Translations under genes and position numbers: made by a program
Assembly (NCBI GenBank): GCA_028688145.1
Contig: JAQTYU010000002.1
Location: 1 to 64,000 of the forward strand
Length of the DNA stretch: 64,000 nt
Reading direction: 5' to 3'
From: Thiotrichaceae bacterium
GTDB lineage: Bacteria; Pseudomonadota; Gammaproteobacteria; Beggiatoales; Beggiatoaceae
Notes under the pieces: model-generated
The model's database searches: none
What the model saw: the letters and a program-made list of their open reading frames with translations, nothing else
Told to the model about the DNA's origin: nothing
Shown: positions 27,603 to 36,506 of the stretch, piece after piece
Position numbering within the stretch: the stretch's first letter is position 1
Layout of the letters: every line of letters begins with the position of its first letter

Positions 27603-28328
27603 CTAGTGACGTTGTTTTAATTCTAAAATACCGTTGGGTTGACGCTGCATGTCCACATGTTTTAAAAAACTCATTCCCAATAAGATGTTACGGGGAAAAT
27701 TTCCCTGAACCACCACGGCTTCAACATAACGTTGGCGCACGCCATTGAGAGACACTTCATCTAAAGACACGGTGTAACCCTCAGCAACACCCGAAGCCGT
27801 AGACACATTGACAATGCCATTGTGATGTTTTTTATAATCCAAGCCTAAAGAACTGGCATGAGACTCATTCATTGCCACATCACTTGCACCCGTGTCCACA
27901 ATCACTTCTATCGAATGTCCATTGAGTTTGGCGGTGGTGAAATACATGCCTTGGGAATTTGGGGAAATACGAATACTGGCATTTTCTGGGGCGGGCGGGG
28001 CAACATTGCTGAGCGGGGCATTGAGTCCATAACTCACTTGTTTGCCTTCAATTTCTAATACCGCAGCTTCGCTGTCAGCAGAAATCAACTTCACGCCATC
28101 AGAGCTGGTTTGTCCGACGGCAAGCCGTTGATAACGTCCACCAATCATCACCACAATATTATCTTGCGACAAGGCAACCACATAAATGGTTTTGTTAAAT
28201 ACGGCAGAACTGGGCGCGGAGGCAAAACACAATCCAACTAAACCCAGTGTGCGAATATTTCGAGACAAAACACGAGCCAACCCTCGGAAAGGGGCAGAGG
28301 AAAATGTAGAAAAAGAGATGGAATTCAA
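27603..28328 (-). CDS. Retropepsin-like aspartic protease, TIGR02281 type
   Basis: This is a clan AA (retroviral-type) aspartic peptidase with an N-terminal export region. The catalytic motif VDTGASDV is present, flanked by the family pattern GMYFTTAKLNGHSIEV before it, and VSLNGVRQRYVEA and ILLGMSFLKHVD after it, as in TIGR02281. The first 45 residues hold a basic stretch and a hydrophobic segment (LGLVGLCFASAPSSA), so the protein is probably periplasmic or membrane-anchored. The only in-frame starts before the hydrophobic segment are TTG codons (28328, or internal TTGs such as 28268), so the exact start is uncertain. It probably acts as a homodimer. Substrates are unknown. Confidence 0.8.
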   Translation of the reverse strand: MNSISFSTFSSAPFRGLARVLSRNIRTLGLVGLCFASAPSSAVFNKTIYVVALSQDNIVVMIGGRYQRLAVGQTSSDGVKLISADSEAAVLEIEGKQVSYGLNAPLSNVAPPAPENASIRISPNSQGMYFTTAKLNGHSIEVIVDTGASDVAMNESHASSLGLDYKKHHNGIVNVSTASGVAEGYTVSLDEVSLNGVRQRYVEAVVVQGNFPRNILLGMSFLKHVDMQRQPNGILELKQRH

Positions 28329-28439
28329 TCGAGGGGCTACTAAAAATCATGGAACATGAGATTAAGCATAAACAGCATTTCACGAAATGTACAGTTTTTT
28401 CTCAAGGGAATAATTTTAAATTTTGAGACTTATTTTAAC

Positions 28440-28520
28440 TGCGCCCCCACCCCCTAAAGGGGGTTTTAAAGACTAAACATTTGTTTATGTTTAGCCCCCT
28501 AAAGGGGATTGGGGGCGCAG
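28440..28520. repeat. Palindromic GC-rich intergenic repeat, best copy
   Basis: CTGCGCCCCCACCCCCTAAA and its mirror TTGGGGGCGCAG enclose a second inner inverted pair, CCCCTAAAGGGGG...AGCCCCCTAAAGGGG. It lies just downstream of potD, where it could act as a terminator or mRNA-stabilising hairpin. Confidence 0.75.
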
Positions 28521-28534
28521 TCAAATTTTAAAAG

Positions 28535-29575
28535 TTACTGTTTACCCGCTGCAACTTTGAGTTTTTGCCAATACTTTTCAAATAGTACGAGGGAATCACC
28601 CACATCTTGTTGCAATTGCGCGTTTTTCAAATCGTCCGCACTGGGATAAGCGATACGATTTTCAGTGACTTTCTTCGGTAACAATTTGATAACTTCAAGG
28701 TTTGGCGAAGCATAGCCGATTTCTTCAGCAATAATTTTACCAATTTCAGGACGTAAAATGAAATTGATAAATTTATAGGCATTTTCTAAATGTTTCGCGC
28801 CTTGGGGAATCACCAAATTATCCACCCATAAAGTCACACCTTCCGCAGGATAGACATATTGAATATCCGCATTTTCACGGTTGGCGATGAAAGCTTCACC
28901 GTTCCAAATCATGCCTGATTTTACTTCGCCTTCCAAAAACATCACTTTTGGAGACTCAGCATAGAACATTTTGATATTAGGCAGCAATTCTTTCAGTTTT
29001 TCATACGCCTGATTCAAGTGTTCTTCATTGGTATCGTTGGCAGCATACCCCAGAACTTTTAAACCCATCCCCATGACTTCGCGCATGTCGTCTAGCATTA
29101 GCAATGAATTTTTGTATTTAATATCCCATAAGTCAGCCCATTTGCTAATCGCACCCATTTTAATCTGTTTGCTGTTAAACCCGATGCCCGTCGTTCCCCA
29201 AGTATAGGGCACACTGAACTGATTATTGGGGTCATAGGTTTGGTTCAGTAATTTGGAGTCAAGATTTTTGAAGTTAGAAAGCTTAGATAAATCTAACTTG
29301 GTGAGCATGTTTTCACGAATCATGCGGCTGACGTAATAATTCGAGGGCACGACTAAATCGTAACCTTCGCCGCGCAGAGTTTTGACCTTGGCATACATCA
29401 CTTCATTGGTGTCATAGGTGGCATAATTCACCTTGATACCTGTTTCTTGGGTAAACTTGTCCAAAACTGCTTTAGGCAAATATTCTGCCCAATTGTACAA
29501 ATTTAACTCTTTGGCTTCTTCTGCAAATGAAGGTGTGCTCAAAGCGAAGAGCAGCATAAACAACAGTTTTTTCAC
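28535..29575 (-). CDS. potD: Spermidine/putrescine ABC transporter, periplasmic binding protein
   Basis: This is the polyamine-binding subunit of the PotABCD importer. A signal peptide (KKLLFMLLFALSTPSFA) is followed by the family start LNLYNWAEYLPKAVLDKFTQ. Further PotD/PotF signatures are DLVVPSNYYVSRM, VPYTWGTTGIGFN and AYKFINFILRPE. At 346 residues it has the normal size. It is the last gene of a leftward potA-potB-potC-potD group, separated from potC by 147 bases that contain a large inverted repeat. Whether it prefers putrescine or spermidine cannot be told from sequence alone. Confidence 0.93.
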   Translation of the reverse strand: MKKLLFMLLFALSTPSFAEEAKELNLYNWAEYLPKAVLDKFTQETGIKVNYATYDTNEVMYAKVKTLRGEGYDLVVPSNYYVSRMIRENMLTKLDLSKLSNFKNLDSKLLNQTYDPNNQFSVPYTWGTTGIGFNSKQIKMGAISKWADLWDIKYKNSLLMLDDMREVMGMGLKVLGYAANDTNEEHLNQAYEKLKELLPNIKMFYAESPKVMFLEGEVKSGMIWNGEAFIANRENADIQYVYPAEGVTLWVDNLVIPQGAKHLENAYKFINFILRPEIGKIIAEEIGYASPNLEVIKLLPKKVTENRIAYPSADDLKNAQLQQDVGDSLVLFEKYWQKLKVAAGKQ

Positions 29576-29610
29576 GTTGTAAACTCCTTGTTAATGAAAG
29601 TTAAATTGTG

Positions 29611-29705
29611 CTCCCCCTTTGAAAAAGGGGGCTGGGGGGATTTAAAAATCTCAAAAGTTTGCACGATCTTAAATCCCCCTCATTCCCCCTTTTTCAAAGG
29701 GGGAG
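29611..29705. repeat. Large inverted repeat between potC and potD
   Basis: The arms of about 40 bases, CTCCCCCTTTGAAAAAGGGG at the left and its near-complement ending AAAGGGGGAG at the right, can form one long hairpin or two small ones. It sits inside the transport operon just upstream of potD. It belongs to a second palindrome type; a half copy lies at 34386-34412. Confidence 0.75.
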
Positions 29706-29722
29706 GTATAGTCACATTTGCT

Positions 29723-30496
29723 TTACTTTTTCTCACGCAACAAACTTTGTGCAATTATCACTATTATCAAAGTGATAATAAACATAATTGTTGAAAGTGC
29801 GTTAATTTCAGGTTTCACCCCCAATTTCACCATAGAATAAATTTTCAAGGGCAATAATTGGAAGTTTGGCCCGGTCACGAAAAAGCTAATAATCACGTCA
29901 TCCATCGACAGCGTAAAACTCAGCAACCAGCCCGCAATCACCGCAGGCATCAGCATCGGCAACACCACCAAGCGAAAAGTGGCAAACTCGCTCGCGCCCA
30001 AATCTTTCGCGGCTTCAATAATCGCTTTGTTAAAACCACTCAGCCGCCCAAACACCGTAATCACCACAAACGGAATACAAAAAGTGATATGTGACAATAA
30101 TAATGTCCAGAATCCCAAAGGCATACTGAGCGCAATGAACAAAATCAGCAATGAAATCCCCATCACGATTTCAGGCGACATAATTAAAATATAAATCAAA
30201 CCATACAATACTTTTTTGCCAAAAAAGTGATAACGATACAGCGCGACCGCCGTCAATGTGCCGATTAAAGTCGCCACCGAAGCAGACACCACTGCAACCA
30301 TAAGCGAATTTAATGCCACTTCTAACAATTCTTGATTATCGAATAATTGATGATACCAATTTAAAGTAAAACCTTTCCAAGCAAAGGAATACTTTGAATC
30401 ATTAAACGAGTAAATAATCAGAATTAAGATAGGAAAATATAAGAATCCATAAATCAGACTCATATATGAAATTTTACTGAGACGCTTAAGACTCAT
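29723..30496 (-). CDS. potC: Spermidine/putrescine ABC transporter permease PotC
   Basis: This inner-membrane permease has 257 residues and about six hydrophobic helices. It carries the binding-protein-dependent transport EAA loop EAAKDLGASEFATFRLVVLP. The start SYMSLIYGFLYFPILILIIYSFND is typical of PotC. Its ATG overlaps the potB stop by four bases (ATGA), so translation is coupled. Confidence 0.94.
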   Translation of the reverse strand: MSLKRLSKISYMSLIYGFLYFPILILIIYSFNDSKYSFAWKGFTLNWYHQLFDNQELLEVALNSLMVAVVSASVATLIGTLTAVALYRYHFFGKKVLYGLIYILIMSPEIVMGISLLILFIALSMPLGFWTLLLSHITFCIPFVVITVFGRLSGFNKAIIEAAKDLGASEFATFRLVVLPMLMPAVIAGWLLSFTLSMDDVIISFFVTGPNFQLLPLKIYSMVKLGVKPEINALSTIMFIITLIIVIIAQSLLREKK

Positions 30497-31362
30497 AAGC
30501 CCACCTTATCACGATTATTGCTGTTACGCAGAATACTGAAATAATATAAAACTAACAGCAAACTCATCACCAATACCAAAATAATGCTGACTGCTGCGCC
30601 AAAAGGCCAGTCACGCGCTGAAAGGAATTGATTTTGAATGAGATTACCGATTAATAACGCCTTTGCACCGCCCAATAAATCGGGAATATAGAACATGCCG
30701 AGTGCGGGTAAAAACACCAGCATACTGCCTGCGATAATGCCGGGCATGGTCAGCGGAATGATAATGCTCCAAAAAATCCGAACATTGCGCGCCCCTAGGT
30801 CTTTCGCCGCTTCAATCAAACGTATATCCAGTTTTTCAATGGTGGCATAGAGCGGTAATACCATGAAAGGCAACAAAGAATAGACCAAACCTACCACCAC
30901 CGCCGCTGGGGTATACAGCAATTGAATCGGTTCTTGAATCAGCCCTAACCACTGCAAAAAGCTATTCATCACGCCATTGGTTTTGAGAATAATCACCATC
31001 GCATAGGTGCGAATTAATGAGCTAGTCCAAAACGGGATAATGACGAATAATAGCAATAAATGCTTATACTTACCTGTGACCCGTGCCAATAAAAATGCGA
31101 AGGGATAGCCTAATAGTAAGCAAAATAAGGTGGTCATGGCAGCGAGGTAAAATGAATTCCAGAACACGTCCAAATAAATGGGATTGAAAATGCGCTGGTA
31201 ATTTTCCAAGGTGAAAGCAAACTTTACAAATTCGGTTTCACCGCGTTGTAAAAAGCTGGCGGTCAAAAGCATTAATAGGGGGACTAAAACGAATAATCCC
31301 AGCCAAAACCAAATTAAGCCCGCTGAAAACCATTTAAACGAAAACAGAGGATTTACTCGCAT
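30493..31362 (-). CDS. potB: Spermidine/putrescine ABC transporter permease PotB
   Basis: This is the second inner-membrane permease of the polyamine importer, with 289 residues and about six helices. The EAA loop is EAAKDLGARNVRIFWSIIIP. AGGA lies seven bases before the ATG. It starts nine bases after potA and overlaps potC by four, so the operon is tightly packed up to potC. Confidence 0.94.
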   Translation of the reverse strand: MRVNPLFSFKWFSAGLIWFWLGLFVLVPLLMLLTASFLQRGETEFVKFAFTLENYQRIFNPIYLDVFWNSFYLAAMTTLFCLLLGYPFAFLLARVTGKYKHLLLLFVIIPFWTSSLIRTYAMVIILKTNGVMNSFLQWLGLIQEPIQLLYTPAAVVVGLVYSLLPFMVLPLYATIEKLDIRLIEAAKDLGARNVRIFWSIIIPLTMPGIIAGSMLVFLPALGMFYIPDLLGGAKALLIGNLIQNQFLSARDWPFGAAVSIILVLVMSLLLVLYYFSILRNSNNRDKVGL

Positions 31363-31371
31363 GACGTGTTC

Positions 31372-32493
31372 CTAGGGGCTGACGGGTGCGGAGTTTTCAG
31401 CCGCTTCACTGGGCAATAAGGCTTCCCAACCTTCTAACCAACCCGCAAAAACGCGTTCTCCCATGCGAAAATCTAATTTCGGATCGTCTTCATTAAAGAA
31501 CTGGGTGGCGGCGATTTGTTTGCCACTGTCGAGCCGAATCAGTAAATCTACCGTTGTGCCTTTGTAAATCACTTCCTCGATAATTCCATGTAAATAGGGT
31601 TCAGGTGGAATACCTTCATCTTCATCATAAACATGTAAATCTTCGGGACGCAATAATAAATTAACTGACTGAGATACTTGAAAATTTTTAGTATTTTTTA
31701 AAGAAATGATTTTATTTTCTAAACGCATTTCTACACAGTCATCACCAACTTTTATGACCTCTCCCACTAAAATATTGCTTTCTCCCACAAATCGCGCCAC
31801 AAATAAACTATTGGGGGACTCATAAATATTTTTAGGCGTGCCCAATTGTTCAATTTTGCCTGCGTTCATCACGGCAATTCTATCCGACATCGACAGAGCT
31901 TCTTCTTGGTCGTGGGTGACGAAAATGAAGGTAATGCCAAGACGGCGTTGCAGTTGTTTCAATTCAATCTGCATTTCTTTACGCAATTTGTAATCTAAGG
32001 CACTCAGCGGCTCATCGAGCAATAACACCAGCGGTTTATTGACCACAGCACGCGCAATCGCAACCCGTTGTTGTTGTCCACCGCTGAGTTGCGCAGGTTT
32101 GCGATCTGCGAGATGTTCCAATTTGACCATGCGCAAGGCATCCATCACTTGCGTCGCAATTTCTGCCTTGGGCACGCCACGAATTTTTGGACCAAAGGCG
32201 ACATTATCAAATACGCTCATATGGGGAAACAGCGCGTAACTTTGAAATACGGTGTTGATATGGCGGTCTTCGGGTTCAATTTGCAACATATCCTCCCCAT
32301 TGATCAGCACCGTGCCTGAACTTGGGGTTTCAAAACCTGCTAATAAGCGCAAAATCGTGGTTTTACCGCAGCCTGAGGGGCCTAATAAGGTGAGAAATTC
32401 ACCTTTTTTAATCTCAAGATCAATGTTCTTGAGAATCGCAACGCCATCAAAGGACTTACTGACTTGTTTGAGTTCAATAACCAAATCGTTCAT
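31372..32493 (-). CDS. potA: Spermidine/putrescine ABC transporter ATPase PotA
   Basis: This ATPase powers polyamine import. It shows Walker A GPSGCGKTT, signature LSGGQQQRVAIARA, Walker B LVLLLDEPLSALD, switch His in FVTHDQEEAL, and a C-terminal TOBE domain (about 280-360) that binds the regulatory site of this subfamily. The frame extends to a TTG at 32514. The ATG at 32493 (MNDLVIELKQVSKSFDG) matches the family start and gives 373 residues. It is the first gene of the leftward pot operon. Confidence 0.94.
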   Translation of the reverse strand: MNDLVIELKQVSKSFDGVAILKNIDLEIKKGEFLTLLGPSGCGKTTILRLLAGFETPSSGTVLINGEDMLQIEPEDRHINTVFQSYALFPHMSVFDNVAFGPKIRGVPKAEIATQVMDALRMVKLEHLADRKPAQLSGGQQQRVAIARAVVNKPLVLLLDEPLSALDYKLRKEMQIELKQLQRRLGITFIFVTHDQEEALSMSDRIAVMNAGKIEQLGTPKNIYESPNSLFVARFVGESNILVGEVIKVGDDCVEMRLENKIISLKNTKNFQVSQSVNLLLRPEDLHVYDEDEGIPPEPYLHGIIEEVIYKGTTVDLLIRLDSGKQIAATQFFNEDDPKLDFRMGERVFAGWLEGWEALLPSEAAENSAPVSP

Positions 32494-32809
32494 AGTGATT
32501 TTTATTCGCTCCAAATATAAATAAAAACAGTAAGATAAGCTTAATTATCCCTGTCCGTTTTTGCGGGCAATAATTACAAAAGTTTGGCGTGCATTTATCG
32601 CGTAAATTGGCGCATTTGTAAATATGTTGCGGTGCGAATTTTTGATGTTTTTCAGTATTACATAAACCTCATTCGCTGTCAGCGATACCTTACGCTTAAC
32701 TATTTGGACTGTAAGGCTTTAATAAAAAACAAGCTGATGGTAGTGTTTTTGTCAAAACTGAGGATTATGCTGTTCTTATTCTTTTAAGGTATTTAGGGCA
32801 AATCTATTT
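32494..32809. other. Divergent intergenic region between potA and the histidine kinase gene
   Basis: These 316 bases should carry the pot operon promoter and that of the kinase gene. No repeat, RNA gene or riboswitch was recognised. Confidence 0.35.
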
Positions 32810-34360
32810 ATGCCTAAATCAAGTGATGAAATTATGGAGCACAAAATTATGCTGCCTGAAACAGTCTTATTCGCACGTCATGGCTTATTTAAAGCGGGTC
32901 TCGGAATTATTGTGTTGAGTTTTATGGTGTTCAGTTATGAAAGCCCGGTCAGTATTAACTGGATATTGGGTTTGTCTGCTTTAATAAGTTTAGCGGGCAT
33001 GTTTTGGTTGGTGAAGCACGCTCAACACACGGTAAAAATTGCGCCCACGCCACAAGCTGAGTTTAATTTACCCGCTGATTTTTCTACAAAACAAGAAGAA
33101 ATTATGAGATTGGTGCGCTCTGCGGAAGCGTTAAAAACTGCGTTCGAGAGCTTGGAAGCCATCAACAATGAATTGCAGGAAGAAAAGAATCGTTACCGCA
33201 CTTTGTTCGACAATGCCAATGATGCAATTTTGATCATCGAGCAAGAAATTATTGTGGAATGCAATCTGAAAGCTCTGGAGCTGTTTGGATGTCATCGGGT
33301 GTGGATTGTGGGGAAAACCTTAGATTTGCTCTCGCCCCCAACCCAAATTGTAGGATCAGACTCGGTGACTCAAATGCACGAGTGGACCATCCAGATTTTG
33401 TCGGGTGAATTACAATCCTTTGAATTTGAATGTTTATATTCTAGACAAGACGAAAGCTTATTTGATGCGGAAGTGAGTTTTAATCGGGTTGAATTTAACG
33501 GACATATTTATATTCAAGTGCTGATCCGAGATATTACCGAGCGCAAGCAAATTGCATCCAATCGTTTGCGCCTTGCTCAAGAACAAGAGGCTAAACATAT
33601 TGCCTTGCTTTACGGTCAAGAAATTGAAGCCAAGAATCAAGATTTATTGCGCCTGAATCAGGAAAAAAACGAATTTCTGGGGATTGTCGCCCACGACTTA
33701 AAAAATCCGCTGTTTTGTATTTTGGGTCTGTCGGACATCCTGCGCAATACTTCGGGACAAGTTAGCCTTGAAAAAATTGTGGATTATGCGGGCATGATTG
33801 AAAATTCCGCTCAAAATATGTTGTTATTAATCAGTAATTTGTTGGACGTAAACAAAATAGAGTCGGGAGAGTTTGAGCTGAAATTAGCGCATTTGGATTT
33901 GCAGCCCTTGCTCAAAAAAGTGGTCAGTACTTATTCAGAACGCGCTCAGCTAAAACAGCTTAAAATTCAAGTGAGTAGTATGCCTGCTTTGGCGTATGTG
34001 GATGAAAGTATGATGCAAGAAATTTTAGAAAATCTGCTTTCTAATGCTATTAAATATTCACCGCCCGCCCATAATATTTACATTGCTCTGAGTATTACGT
34101 CTGAAGACAAAGTGCGTTGTGAAATTCAAGATGAAGGTCAGGGTTTGACTGAGGCAGATCAGGCAAAACTTTTTGGCAAATTTACCCGCTTGAGTGCCAA
34201 ACCCACGGGCGGCGAACATTCCACAGGCTTGGGTTTATTCATTGTCAAAAAGCTGGTGACTGCCTTGCACGGTGAAGTGTGGTGTGAAAGTGAACTGGGG
34301 AAAGGGGCGCGATTTATTGTGGAGTTTAATCGGGATCGCTCGTTAATTTATGTAGCGTGA
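32810..34360 (+). CDS. Membrane-bound PAS sensor histidine kinase (orphan)
   Basis: The 516-residue protein has two N-terminal hydrophobic helices (about residues 25-44 and 48-68), a coiled segment, a PAS domain (about 125-245), a further coiled coil, HisKA with the H-box IVAHDLKNPL, and HATPase with NLLSNAIKY, DEGQGL and STGLGLFIVKKL. All kinase motifs are intact. The periplasmic loop is only a few residues long, so sensing is probably cytoplasmic through PAS or within the membrane. No response regulator is adjacent. The ATG at 32810 has a modest AGGG upstream; an ATG at 32834 is an alternative. Confidence 0.9.
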   Translation: MPKSSDEIMEHKIMLPETVLFARHGLFKAGLGIIVLSFMVFSYESPVSINWILGLSALISLAGMFWLVKHAQHTVKIAPTPQAEFNLPADFSTKQEEIMRLVRSAEALKTAFESLEAINNELQEEKNRYRTLFDNANDAILIIEQEIIVECNLKALELFGCHRVWIVGKTLDLLSPPTQIVGSDSVTQMHEWTIQILSGELQSFEFECLYSRQDESLFDAEVSFNRVEFNGHIYIQVLIRDITERKQIASNRLRLAQEQEAKHIALLYGQEIEAKNQDLLRLNQEKNEFLGIVAHDLKNPLFCILGLSDILRNTSGQVSLEKIVDYAGMIENSAQNMLLLISNLLDVNKIESGEFELKLAHLDLQPLLKKVVSTYSERAQLKQLKIQVSSMPALAYVDESMMQEILENLLSNAIKYSPPAHNIYIALSITSEDKVRCEIQDEGQGLTEADQAKLFGKFTRLSAKPTGGEHSTGLGLFIVKKLVTALHGEVWCESELGKGARFIVEFNRDRSLIYVA

Positions 34361-34385
34361 TGGTTTTAAATTAAGACTGACTTTC

Positions 34386-34412
34386 CCCTCCTTTGAAAAA
34401 GGGGGGGAGGTT
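34386..34412. repeat. Short GC-rich hairpin, possible terminator
   Basis: CCCTCCTTTGAAAAAGGGGG forms a hairpin just after the kinase gene and just beyond the gcvT fragment. It is a half copy of the palindrome at 29611-29705. Confidence 0.5.
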
Positions 34413-34415
34413 TAC

Positions 34416-34625
34416 TTACTTCTGCACCGCGTCCAAATCAATACACGCTTTGCCGTGGCGCACAAAGGGCAATTTCACAATTTTTGCGGGCAAACGTTTG
34501 TCACCAATTCCCACAGAAACTTCTTCAGCAGTGGTTGCAGCGGGTAAACGCGCCATCGCAATGGCAACGCCCAAAGTTGGGGAAAATGTGCCGCTGGTAA
34601 TCATGCCCTCGCCCGCGTCATCTTT
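34416..34625 (-). pseudogene. gcvT: Glycine cleavage T protein, C-terminal fragment
   Basis: About 70 residues of GcvT (aminomethyltransferase) remain. [20 protein letters not shown] is the conserved segment near the C-terminus of the family, followed by [16 protein letters not shown] at the very end. The upstream part, nearly 300 residues, is missing exactly where the IS element at 34625 begins. The remaining frame has no internal stop, which suggests recent disruption. No gcvT sequence is recognisable on the far side of the IS, so a deletion accompanied or followed the insertion. Other gcv genes are not in the window. Confidence 0.85.
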
Positions 34626-35236
34626 ATAGAACCGATTTGAAGTCTTGTGTAAGATGTAAAAGATGAGGGATAGAGAATCAAAGCGAGATAAAATGAGTTC
34701 TTATTCCAGATTCAACAGTCTATTGGCATTACAAACAATGGCGGGCTACGGGTGTCATCATAATGGTGGATTCCCAAGCGGTGAAAAACCACCTGTCTCG
34801 CCAGTCTTCAAAGCAAGGGCTTTTGTTTTTACAAAGCCACCCATGGTATTAAAAGACACTTAGCGGTGGATAGTTTAGGCTTTCCCTTGTTCACGCACTG
34901 TACAAAAGCCAATATTAGTGATGACGTAGGTTTGATTGAGATGTTCAAGCAGCCCCTCGATTATTTCAGGGAGAAACCGCTAAAGAATTAGAGAAGTTTT
35001 ATCCTGAAATCAGGGATAAACTCCAATTTGAGCTATCAGCTAAACCCTGTAAAACAGGTTTTGTACCCGTCAAGGCAAGGTCGGTAGTCGAACGTTCCAA
35101 TGCTTGGGTAGAGAGATGTAAGTCGTTAGTTAAGAACTTTGAGCGCAGTCTTGAGAACGCTAATACCAAACTGTGCTTTATCAGGCTTATCATTAAACAA
35201 CTCGCTTCTCTTTAATGATTCCAAATCGGTTCTATA
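34625..35236 (+). mobile_element. Decayed IS5-type insertion sequence
   Basis: The element is bounded by inverted repeats of about 17 bases: TATAGAACCGATTT at the left and AAATCGGTTCTATA at the right. Inside, in shifting frames, are recognisable transposase pieces: MSSYS start, VYWHYKQWRATGV, MVDSQAVKN (catalytic DSQ) and, near the right end, VERSNAWVERCKSLVKNFER, typical of the IS5-family C-terminus. Internal deletions, frameshifts and stops make it inactive. At 612 bp it is shorter than a usual copy of 800-900 bp. A fragment of the same element is at 46644-46757. Confidence 0.8.
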
Positions 35237-35244
35237 AGCAGCGC

Positions 35245-35330
35245 GCCATACAGCTTACGATTTAAAAGCTGTGCAGTCACAAAGCATGGAATGAGTGTTT
35301 TTTAAGTCTGCACAATTAAGGCGTATGGCA
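35245..35330. repeat. Repeat copy flanking the methyltransferase gene, right of the IS
   Basis: This stretch of about 80 bases shares GCAGTCACAAAGCATGGAAT and the following TTTTTTAAG...AATTAAGGCGTATGGC with the repeat at 36527-36602 in the same orientation. The two copies bracket the methyltransferase gene as imperfect direct repeats. Confidence 0.65.
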
Positions 35331-35335
35331 CTTGC

Positions 35336-36397
35336 TTAAAATTTAAGCGCATTCTGAAATATATCCGTATCCCATAATGTTTCATGCAGGCTATTTGCCC
35401 GTGTATACTTGTCCGCCTTATTTTCTAACTGAGCCTTAATTGCATTGGCTAAATGATAGGCAAAACGCACAGGAACAGCATTACCAATCATTTTGTAACC
35501 ATCAGCAACCATCTGATAATGAAAAATAAAACTATCTGGGAACGTTTGAATACGTGCACATTCCCGCACGCTTAAGCGACGATATTGATTTTCGCTTTCT
35601 ACTGCAAAGGCAAATTTATCTTTAGCTACATACTGCATTTTTGGAGCTTGAGGGTGAAGCGGTGCATGTCTGCCACCCGCTTGAATGGTAAAAGAAGGCT
35701 CATTCCACATACGTACACGGTTACGTGACATGAATATACTGGAAAATCCACCAATCATATATTCATGATTAGCAATGCTCATCGCAGGATTGGTTCTATT
35801 TTTTTCCAGGGCAGCAACTTCTTTGGTATGTAAATCAAAAATAGCGTCTTTCAAACATAATTTTTTTGGTATTGAAGAGGGAAAAATAAATTTTTTTCCT
35901 AAATCCTTGCGAAATCCAACAAAAATAAGCCGTTTTCTATCTTGTGGCACTTCATAATCATAAGCATTTAATAAGCGGTACTCGACGTAGTAATTCGCTT
36001 GGTCAAAAGCCTGCAAAATATTTTCTAAGGCTTGTTTATGCTTATGATGTAGCATACCTGAGACATTTTCAGCCAAAAAGAATAAAGGCTGTTTTTCAGA
36101 GAGTAAACGCACATAGTCTAAAAATAATTGTCCACGCGCATCTTTAATACCACGTTGTGTACCAGCCTCACTCCAGCTTTGACAAGGAGGTCCGCCAATC
36201 ATTCCGATAACATCAGGAATCTCATTGGGTTCAATTTGTACAATACTGCGGGTGTCTAAATGGGTTTCAGGAAAATTAGCGCGATGAGTTTCCCAAATAC
36301 TGGAATCGTATTCATTAGCCCAAACAATATTAAAACCCGCTTGTGTAAAACCTAAATCCAAACCACCTGCACCTGAGAAGAAAGAAGCGATTTTCAT
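35336..36397 (-). CDS. C5-cytosine DNA methyltransferase, M.HaeIII-like
   Basis: This S-adenosylmethionine-dependent enzyme methylates cytosine in DNA. Motif I is FFSGAGGLDLGF, the catalytic Cys72 lies in GGPPCQSW, motif VI is ENVSGM, motif VIII is DRKRLIFVGFR, and motifs IX/X are RRLSVRECARIQTFP and GYKMIGNAVPVRFA. The variable region (FMSRNRVRMWNEPSFTIQA, LHPQAPKM) strongly resembles that of M.HaeIII, so GGCC is the predicted site (inference from remembered sequence). It has the full length of 353 residues. No restriction endonuclease gene is adjacent. Flanking repeats and neighbouring IS debris indicate an acquired gene. Confidence 0.92.
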   Translation of the reverse strand: MKIASFFSGAGGLDLGFTQAGFNIVWANEYDSSIWETHRANFPETHLDTRSIVQIEPNEIPDVIGMIGGPPCQSWSEAGTQRGIKDARGQLFLDYVRLLSEKQPLFFLAENVSGMLHHKHKQALENILQAFDQANYYVEYRLLNAYDYEVPQDRKRLIFVGFRKDLGKKFIFPSSIPKKLCLKDAIFDLHTKEVAALEKNRTNPAMSIANHEYMIGGFSSIFMSRNRVRMWNEPSFTIQAGGRHAPLHPQAPKMQYVAKDKFAFAVESENQYRRLSVRECARIQTFPDSFIFHYQMVADGYKMIGNAVPVRFAYHLANAIKAQLENKADKYTRANSLHETLWDTDIFQNALKF

Positions 36398-36506
36398 GAG
36401 GTAAAACTCAATACTGTAGCCTGTATGGTGTGAAATGGAATGAGGGAGAATTTTTCACATTCCGTAAGGTTTCACGCAGTTACAAGTGGAAATACTGGAA
36501 ATCAGT

